A stretch of DNA of 64,000 nt, taken from Halobacillus_B rhizosphaerae. Its GTDB lineage: Bacteria; Bacillota; Bacilli; Bacillales; Halobacillaceae. Shown here piece by piece: positions 58,387-64,000 of this stretch. The DNA lies in the NCBI RefSeq assembly GCF_046719735.1, contig NZ_JAUTWQ010000001.1, positions 124,001 to 188,000 of the forward strand. The letters are read 5' to 3'. The number at the start of each line of letters is the position of its first letter. The first letter of the stretch is position 1. The translations under genes were made by a program, and so were the position numbers. Below the pieces are notes generated by a model. That model saw only the letters and a program-made list of their open reading frames with translations, ran no database searches and was not told the origin of the DNA.

Positions 58387-59799
58387 AAATAATGTACACT
58401 CACTGCCTTCACGTATAGTGTGAGGGCCATTAATATGTTCTTTGCCGACGACTTTCCCTTTTGCGCAGATAAGCTCATTTTCGTTGTCGTTCCATCCTAC
58501 GGTGTTGTGAAAGATGATATCGCCAGCGGAAGCGATTACGGTCTGATTTTGAAAGTATGCCGGACCCTCAAATGTAATGTTTCCGTATGCTTTAATCATA
58601 GAGGCCCCATTTACAGTCGCCTTAGAGGAAATAACAGCATTCCTTCCTATAGTTATTCTGCTGTTGTTTTCCATAACTAGGGAGTCTTTGACCAGCAGGT
58701 TACCTGACACCGTTAATTCTGCATTGGAATAAGCTTTTAAGCTTTTATTAAAAATCGCATCTTTTTTAATAGACAGGCGGGTAGTATTTCCAATTAAGAA
58801 GTGATCATTCGCGAACAGATAACCCTCACTATTGATCGTTCCACTCGAGTTTATGGAAGTGGAACGATCAAAGCGCAGACTTCCTTTCGCTAGAATTAGA
58901 AAATCATTATAAAGGTTAGTCTGTTGGTTAAAGAATATATTATAACCCTCGATCGTGTTCTGATCTTTTTGTCCATAAGTAGTAAAGTTCCCCTGAAATA
59001 ATATATTTCCAGCAACGGAAAAGCGAGAATTATCAATAGTAGTATCACTGCGATTATAAAAATTCTCTCCAATACTCAAGTAAGCATTTCTAACCGTTAT
59101 TCCTTCTATAGAAAGTACGCTGCTGTCGAAATCTGCACGGTCGCAAACACCTCCCCAATTCGCAAATGTTGTCCGGTAAAACTTACTTGCTTCGGAATAG
59201 CTGCAATTTGGTGGTTTAGGCCGCACTTCTGTATAAGGTTGCCCGTCACTTTCCTGGACCGTATCGAACTCTTCACTTGAAGTGAAGATGTGTAACCCGT
59301 TGTCGTCGTTATTATCCCCACTAGAATCTCCACCGGCCAATTCCAGATTCTCCGCCGTTTGACTAGGTATAATGGTTGATATTTGATAACTTTGTGATGG
59401 GGTGCTGTCCTTCGTAGATGTTGTAATAGCAACTGATATAGGACTTTCAGCGGAAATTTTTATACAATTTTCTGGTTCATCTAATGTATTTTTACCGTTT
59501 TCTATGTATAATTTACTTATTAAGAAATTGTCGAAAGTGAGTAGATTTTCATGGTTAATCATTAATTCAGTCGGAGAATTCATGCAGATATCTGCCGGTC
59601 CTTGGTTAGCTTTTTCGCGAATTGCTGTGAGCAGGAGATTGGTTTCCTGTTTTAATTGGACATTGTCTTCCACTGCACCACTGGCATGCATGGACTGGGC
59701 AAGTACGCTTACTGTAATCGCTGTTACTATGCCAAAAAGGGCGAGGGCGGTTAGTAATTCGATTAACGTTACTCCTTTATTATTTAAGAGTTTATTCAA
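58381..59799 (-). CDS. Very large type IV prepilin with beta-helix-like C-terminal domain
   Basis: The N-terminus is a classic class III signal: a short basic leader, cleavage after Gly in NNKGVTLIELLTALALFG, then Glu at +5 and a hydrophobic helix. At 472 aa it is two to three times the usual pilin length. Residues 150-190 are an acidic Gly/Asn/Asp linker. From about 225 to the end the sequence consists of short repeating beta-turns (SRFSVAGNILFQGNFTTYG, SLRFDRSTSINSSGTINSEG, SRITIGRNAVISSKATVNGA) like polymer-forming or bactofilin-type right-handed helices. Six Cys residues could form disulfides. A minor tip pilin with adhesin function is plausible inference. Start is TTG 59799 behind AAAGGAGG. 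It is divergent from the other pilin genes. Confidence 0.8.
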   Translation of the reverse strand: MNKLLNNKGVTLIELLTALALFGIVTAITVSVLAQSMHASGAVEDNVQLKQETNLLLTAIREKANQGPADICMNSPTELMINHENLLTFDNFLISKLYIENGKNTLDEPENCIKISAESPISVAITTSTKDSTPSQSYQISTIIPSQTAENLELAGGDSSGDNNDDNGLHIFTSSEEFDTVQESDGQPYTEVRPKPPNCSYSEASKFYRTTFANWGGVCDRADFDSSVLSIEGITVRNAYLSIGENFYNRSDTTIDNSRFSVAGNILFQGNFTTYGQKDQNTIEGYNIFFNQQTNLYNDFLILAKGSLRFDRSTSINSSGTINSEGYLFANDHFLIGNTTRLSIKKDAIFNKSLKAYSNAELTVSGNLLVKDSLVMENNSRITIGRNAVISSKATVNGASMIKAYGNITFEGPAYFQNQTVIASAGDIIFHNTVGWNDNENELICAKGKVVGKEHINGPHTIREGSECTLFN

Positions 59800-59843
59800 A
59801 AACCCGCCTCCTTTCAAACTAAATCTATAATAGTGGTGTTGAT

Positions 59844-60353
59844 ATGTATAAAGACCAAACTGGGATGACTCTAGTCGAAATACTAGCTGCTCTCTCCCTA
59901 CTAAGTATTGTTATCATGATATTTCTTGCTATTTTTGGGAAATACTTGCTGTTTGCCGATCGCGTAGAAAATGAACTGGATGCTATTCACCTTGCTGAAG
60001 AAATTGGGTTCTATACAGGTTCCATGACTGAGACTTATCAGAACATGGGCAGTAACATTCCAGATTGCAGTCAGTCAGCTGCCCTTGACCTGGATTACAT
60101 AATACAACAGCAAAATGCCAGGTCAGAAGTCATGCAGTCGGGTAAATGGGAATTAGATGATTCTCATCGATTATATTATACCTCTGCTCAAAATCAAACC
60201 TATTACCCAGTAGTAAAGTATTGTCAAGGTACAAATGAAATTGGTTTAGTCATACGACTGCATATAGAAATCTTTCAACTATTAAAGGATGGATCTAAAA
60301 AATTCATCACGGAAACATATCATTACATTCCTGAAACTGGAGAGTCTTCATGA
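59844..60353 (+). CDS. Type IV prepilin-like protein
   Basis: The start is MYKDQTGMTLVEILAALSLL, a prepilin signal with cleavage after Gly7, Glu at +5 of the mature chain and a hydrophobic helix to about residue 35. The 130-residue globular part has two Cys (SNIPDCSQSA and VVKYCQGTNE). At 169 aa it resembles PilV/PilW-type minor pilins. Only a weak GTGGTG precedes the ATG. It overlaps the next gene by 4 bases and is divergent from the large prepilin, with 44 bases between start codons. Confidence 0.82.
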   Translation: MYKDQTGMTLVEILAALSLLSIVIMIFLAIFGKYLLFADRVENELDAIHLAEEIGFYTGSMTETYQNMGSNIPDCSQSAALDLDYIIQQQNARSEVMQSGKWELDDSHRLYYTSAQNQTYYPVVKYCQGTNEIGLVIRLHIEIFQLLKDGSKKFITETYHYIPETGESS

Positions 60354-60805
60354 GCCGTTTAAAAAATGAAAATGGAGCGGCGCTTGTATTCGTGCTATTT
60401 GTAATTGTGGTGGTGGGTCTCCTTACGACGGTTATTGCTTTTCAAATTACTTCAACAGGTAAACAAGTAGCTGTATCTCAACAAACGGTGCAGGCAGAAG
60501 ATTTAGCAGGTATGGGTAAAGAATTATTGATTCAAAGTATCGAAAAAATAAATGCACAGTATTCAACTCAAAAAGAAGTAAAAAAAGCGATCGAGCAAGA
60601 ATGGGGAAGACCGCTGGTAATGAATATGGAAAGTAAAGACTCAGTAACTCATTCGTATCAAGTCACGGCTTCTTTAGCTAATGACCTGGGAAATCACACA
60701 CTCACTATTCATTATGAAAGCAAGGGCTTAGCTGGGGATAGAGAGAAGCTGCTTCAGGGTGAAGTCACTTTAGATTTCTCGCAAACGGAAGAAAGTACTA
60801 AGTGA
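60350..60805 (+). CDS. PilX-like pilus assembly protein
   Basis: A short leader (MSRLKNENGAALVFVLFVIV) precedes one membrane helix at about residues 9-32. The NGAALVFVLFVIVVVGLL head, Gly followed by small residues and no Glu at +5, is typical of PilX/GspK-type minor components. The rest is helical and polar, 151 aa in all. Its ATG overlaps the stop of the preceding pilin by 4 bases, so they are translated together. Confidence 0.72.
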   Translation: MSRLKNENGAALVFVLFVIVVVGLLTTVIAFQITSTGKQVAVSQQTVQAEDLAGMGKELLIQSIEKINAQYSTQKEVKKAIEQEWGRPLVMNMESKDSVTHSYQVTASLANDLGNHTLTIHYESKGLAGDREKLLQGEVTLDFSQTEESTK

Positions 60806-60884
60806 GGGCTGCCTCAATGAGATAACTATTACATAGTATTCAGACCCTATATTGGGGAGAAAGCTAGCGAAAGGAGTCGATTGC

Positions 60885-61589
60885 ATGAAAATAATTTTTT
60901 TACTTATATCTTCGCTGCTGCTTTTTCCAATCATGAAAACATATGGAAAAGATCTTTCGAGGAGAAGTAAATATTTGCTTGGTTCTGCGGCCTTTTTATC
61001 CGCGTTAATGATTCTGCTAAGTACATTATCATTCGCTGTCTGGCAGTCTATTGTACTGGGAATAGCCATAGTGATTTTGTCTTATATTCTGGTGAGACCG
61101 CGTTTAATCGTCATTGATATTGATAAAAAAGGAGAAGCTTCAGAGGAAGATTCTCTGATCACCCCACCAATGAAAATAAACGAAACTATGAAGGAGAGAC
61201 ATCAAGTATCCGAATCTCCGGATGCCGCAGAAACCACTCCGAAACTTGCAGAAAAAGAACCAGCGGCTGCTGTTAAACCCTCATTAAATCAAACGGTTTC
61301 TTTACCATCTGAGGGTTTGAATACGGACCTGGAGAAACGTTGGCAGGAAGGTGAGTCAGAGGAGGACATAGAAGACGAATTACTGAAAGCTCGTAAAGAC
61401 CTCTCCCTTGTACCTTCTATCAGGGCGGCAGCAAAAGAACCACTTGTAAACAAAGAGGAATGGTATGAAGAGGAACTAGAACTTGTTTCTAATCGGACGG
61501 CGACTGTCCATCGATACCAGCATGAGAAGGATTCACCTGAAATAGATATGGATGAATTTGAAATTCCTGAACTAGATTTTGAACAATAA
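60885..61589 (+). CDS. Membrane protein with acidic cytoplasmic tail, pilus locus
   Basis: Two to three hydrophobic helices lie in residues 1-80 (MKIIFLLISSLLLFPIMKTY and FAVWQSIVLGIAIVILSYIL). A charged, Glu-rich, probably disordered tail of about 150 residues ends DMDEFEIPELDFEQ-like. I do not recognise a family. Start is ATG 60885 behind AAAGGAG; the longer frame from 60852 lacks a site. It lies between pilin-like and VanW-like genes and may be a pilus assembly scaffold, which is inference only. Confidence 0.65.
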   Translation: MKIIFLLISSLLLFPIMKTYGKDLSRRSKYLLGSAAFLSALMILLSTLSFAVWQSIVLGIAIVILSYILVRPRLIVIDIDKKGEASEEDSLITPPMKINETMKERHQVSESPDAAETTPKLAEKEPAAAVKPSLNQTVSLPSEGLNTDLEKRWQEGESEEDIEDELLKARKDLSLVPSIRAAAKEPLVNKEEWYEEELELVSNRTATVHRYQHEKDSPEIDMDEFEIPELDFEQ

Positions 61590-61604
61590 GGAGCGGCTGA
61601 TAGA

Positions 61605-62900
61605 ATGAGCGATCTGAAAGGAGCAGGATTATTTATAGGAATGGTAGTTTTTATGCTGCTCTTTACTTATGGAGGCGCGTTTGGGTGGGGGCTTGCATTT
61701 GGAGCGGCGCATAAATTTGCCCCCAACACTGCCGTTAGCGGAGAAATAATTGAAGGATTGACAGAGGATCAGTCTAAGATTCTTTTAAACAAGCAGGTGA
61801 ACAATTGGAAACAGGCGGCATCCCTGCAGTTGGTTCTACCTGAAGAGACTGTAGAAATAAGCCCTGAGAATTTTCGATTTCATATCCCGAAGACGATAGC
61901 TAGTGTAAGCAATGGGGATACACAAAACCTCCAAGTTACTCTAGATCCTATTTTTGCTCAATCTCTTACCGAGCATTTATCAGGCGAAGTGAAAAGCAAG
62001 TTACAGCTGGAAAAACTAAAAGAAAAATTATTATCTGATGCCGGACAGTTGAAAAAAGGTCCTCTTACTTATTCGATCTACGACTTCATTCCTGCAGGCA
62101 TAAAATCTTTATATGAAACCCAATCGAGTTTCTCCATTACTAGGAATGATCGAGGACAGTTACAAGACTATGTAAGTGAATGGAAAGAAGTAACGCTTAA
62201 ACCTAATCAGGATTTTTCATTGCTTACGTCCATCAAACAAGCAGCGGCAGTTATAGATAAAAGGTCTTTAAACCAATTAGCCACCGTTCTATACGGAGCT
62301 GTACTTGATACAAATCTAGTAATTAAAGAACGTCATATTAGTGAAAATCTTCCTTCCTATGCTGACTACGGGAGAGAAGCAAGTGTGGATAGGAACAATG
62401 ATCAGGATTTAATCTTTACTAATCCTAATCCCTCACCGCTTGTTATGTCCTTATCCATGAATGGTTCGACTGTGGAGGCAGAAATTTCTGGCTACCCTCT
62501 GCAGCATAGTTATCATAGTGTGGTCGAAGGAAGTAAGGAAATATCTGAACGGACCGTGATCCACTTATCCTCCTTTGTACCTGAAGGGGACATCCAGGTG
62601 AAGCAAAAAGGATCTCCTGGGAAAAGTGTGGAGGTTTTTAGAGAGACGAAAGATCAAAAAGTAAAAATATCCACAGATTATTACCCGCCAACGGATCGGG
62701 TAGAATTGCGGCATGGTGTAGAAGGGGAAGGGAACTCAGCATTCTCAAGTAAGGATGCGAAGAGCTCCTCTCAGGATTCCAGCAGTTTATCCAATAGCAG
62801 CGGCGCAACGGACTCCTGGGATGCTCAGGATGAAGAGAAGAAACATAAGCTTCCGCCAATCTGGGAAGGCGAGTATGATAAGAACCCTATACAAAAGTAG
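61605..62900 (+). CDS. VanW-like protein of the pilus locus
   Basis: One N-terminal membrane helix (about 8-30) precedes an extracytoplasmic part. The segment from about residue 205 resembles the VanW domain: NQDFSLLTSIKQAAAVIDKR, then LNQLATVLYGAVLDTNLVIK, ERHISENLPSYADYGREASV and DLIFTNPNPSPLVM. The Cys of the usual GGGICQVST motif is replaced (here RSLNQLATVL). The last 80 residues are Ser/Asp-rich and probably disordered. VanW-like proteins often stand beside pilB genes in Bacillaceae; their function is unknown. GGAGCGG precedes the ATG. Confidence 0.7.
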   Translation: MSDLKGAGLFIGMVVFMLLFTYGGAFGWGLAFGAAHKFAPNTAVSGEIIEGLTEDQSKILLNKQVNNWKQAASLQLVLPEETVEISPENFRFHIPKTIASVSNGDTQNLQVTLDPIFAQSLTEHLSGEVKSKLQLEKLKEKLLSDAGQLKKGPLTYSIYDFIPAGIKSLYETQSSFSITRNDRGQLQDYVSEWKEVTLKPNQDFSLLTSIKQAAAVIDKRSLNQLATVLYGAVLDTNLVIKERHISENLPSYADYGREASVDRNNDQDLIFTNPNPSPLVMSLSMNGSTVEAEISGYPLQHSYHSVVEGSKEISERTVIHLSSFVPEGDIQVKQKGSPGKSVEVFRETKDQKVKISTDYYPPTDRVELRHGVEGEGNSAFSSKDAKSSSQDSSSLSNSSGATDSWDAQDEEKKHKLPPIWEGEYDKNPIQK

Positions 62901-62917
62901 GAAGGAGGGTGAATGGA

Positions 62918-64000
62918 ATGCAGAGGAAAAGACTCGGCGATATTTTAAAGGATGCAGGTCTCGTATCAGAAGTAGAGATAAAAGAAACTTTAACAAGTAA
63001 GAAAGTACAGCAAAAGCTGGGAGATGCCCTTCTTGAACGTGGACTGATAACCGAACAGCAGCTGATTGAAGTATTAGAATTTCAATTAGGAGTCCCGCAT
63101 GTTTCGCTTTACCGTTATCCAGTAGACACGAATTTGCTGAATTTAGTAACTAAAGATTTTGCCGTTCGTAATCATGTGATGCCTCTTAAAAGAGAAGACA
63201 ACCAACTGACCATGGCCATGAATGACCCGATGGATTACTATACCATTGATGACCTGCAGATCTCTACGGGGTTTCAGATCGCTCCTGTTATTGCTAAGAA
63301 GGACGAAATTATTCAAACCATTAATAAATATTACAATATAAAAGATGCAGAGGATCCGGAACCGAATATAGACCCTGAGGAAGCACCCATTATCAAACTA
63401 GTAAACCAGATTTTGCAGACGGGTGTGCAAATGAGAGCGAGTGATGTCCATATTGATCCGCAGGAAACAAAGGTCTACATACGTTACCGCGTAGATGGTT
63501 TGTTAAGGACAGAAAGGTCAGTTCGCAAACCGATGCAAAATTCTTTAATCGCACGAATTAAAATCATGGCAAATCTTAACATTACTGAAAATCGATTGCC
63601 CCAGGATGGCCGTATAAAAACGAGTATTAACTCTGTCCCTGTAGATTTAAGAATTTCCACACTGCCAACCGTGTTTGGAGAGAAAATCGTCATACGGATA
63701 TTGGATTTAGGCAGTTTGCTTAATCGTTTATCGGAACTTGGTTTTAACAAGATAAATTTCCAGCGGTATATGGGTATGATTGAAATGCCTTCCGGTTTGA
63801 TACTTATAACAGGTCCAACGGGCTCTGGAAAGTCATCTACTTTATATGCTTCGTTAAATCACTTAAATACTGAAAACCAGAATATTATCACGATCGAGGA
63901 CCCTGTGGAGTATCAGATTGAGGGGATTAATCAAGTACAGGTCAACCATGCAGCTGGACTTACTTTTTCCAGAGGGCTGCGCTCGATTTTAAGACAGGAT
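62918..64000 (+). CDS. pilB: Type IV pilus assembly ATPase PilB/MshE type (3' end outside window)
   Basis: This GspE/PilB-family hexameric ATPase drives pilus extension. The first 130 residues form an MshEN domain with two consecutive c-di-GMP-binding motifs: RLGDILKDAGLVSEVEIKET, then after a short spacer LGDALLERGLITEQQLIEVL ending in FQ. The second fits the motif fully; the first has Lys instead of the final Gln. The ATPase core shows ASDVHIDPQETKVYIRYRVD, RLPQDGRIK and Walker A LITGPTGSGKSSTLYASLNH, and reaches TIEDPVEYQIEGINQVQVN at the window edge. 361 codons are inside. Start is ATG 62918, behind GGAGGGTG. Confidence 0.93.
   Translation, partial: MQRKRLGDILKDAGLVSEVEIKETLTSKKVQQKLGDALLERGLITEQQLIEVLEFQLGVPHVSLYRYPVDTNLLNLVTKDFAVRNHVMPLKREDNQLTMAMNDPMDYYTIDDLQISTGFQIAPVIAKKDEIIQTINKYYNIKDAEDPEPNIDPEEAPIIKLVNQILQTGVQMRASDVHIDPQETKVYIRYRVDGLLRTERSVRKPMQNSLIARIKIMANLNITENRLPQDGRIKTSINSVPVDLRISTLPTVFGEKIVIRILDLGSLLNRLSELGFNKINFQRYMGMIEMPSGLILITGPTGSGKSSTLYASLNHLNTENQNIITIEDPVEYQIEGINQVQVNHAAGLTFSRGLRSILRQD

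Noticed and set aside
1..64000. CRISPR arrays, insertion sequences with transposase, rRNA genes, replication origin
   Set aside because: No regularly spaced repeats, transposase-like frames, rRNA motifs or DnaA-box clusters were seen.

Overview
The window is chromosome from a Gram-positive, endospore-forming Bacillaceae bacterium. It has low-to-moderate GC, AGGAGG-type ribosome binding sites and frequent TTG/GTG starts. Gene content and order follow the Bacillus subtilis polX to folC region closely. Coding style and locally altered order point to a moderately halophilic genus such as Halobacillus or a relative; the genus is inference.

Layout. 1-17.1 kb is core: cvpA (partial), polX, mutS2, yshE, then the fatty-acid oxidation cluster fadD / fadR-fadB-etfB-etfA with a FadR operator, trxA with a SigB-type promoter, uvrC, yslB (minus) and sdhCAB. 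17.2-20.2 kb holds a ComP/ComA-type two-component pair with no comQ or comX. It sits between sdhB and gerE. 20.2-25.5 kb is gerE (SigK-type promoter), ysmB, racE, gerM, rph, rdgB, ysnB and the tRNAs Gly(TCC) and Arg(TCT).

25.5-33.8 kb is an accessory region with many small or broken genes. A decayed copy of the 3' half of tRNA-Arg at 30.02-30.08 kb repeats the end of the intact tRNA at 25.5 kb, so the segment between looks like an old element inserted in the tRNA. It holds a broken RusA resolvase gene, a YjcZ-type peptide, a Spo0E-type phosphatase, a BclB-type exosporium protein and a phage-like amidase. Beyond it lie a small LuxR-type regulator, a class I cyclic-di-GMP riboswitch with terminator, a truncated and frameshifted EAL gene, a PilZ-type protein, a short secreted peptide and an Sda-type checkpoint protein. 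Several of these small genes are too short for routine gene finding.

33.8-41.1 kb returns to core: ysoA, tig, clpX, lonA (no lonB between them), ysxC. 41.1-44.3 kb carries a polar amino-acid ABC transporter and a membrane protein that interrupt the usual ysxC-hemA junction. 44.5-50.7 kb is the haem operon hemAXCDBL, then spoVID, a small membrane protein, valS under a T-box leader, and folC.

56.6-64 kb starts a type IV pilus locus where B. subtilis has comC. It contains a GGDEF diguanylate cyclase, a very large prepilin with a beta-helix-like tail on the opposite strand, two smaller pilin-like proteins, an acidic membrane protein, a VanW-like protein and the start of a PilB/MshE-type ATPase with an N-terminal c-di-GMP-binding repeat. 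Together with the riboswitch/EAL/PilZ group, c-di-GMP signalling to surface appendages is the main non-routine theme of the window.
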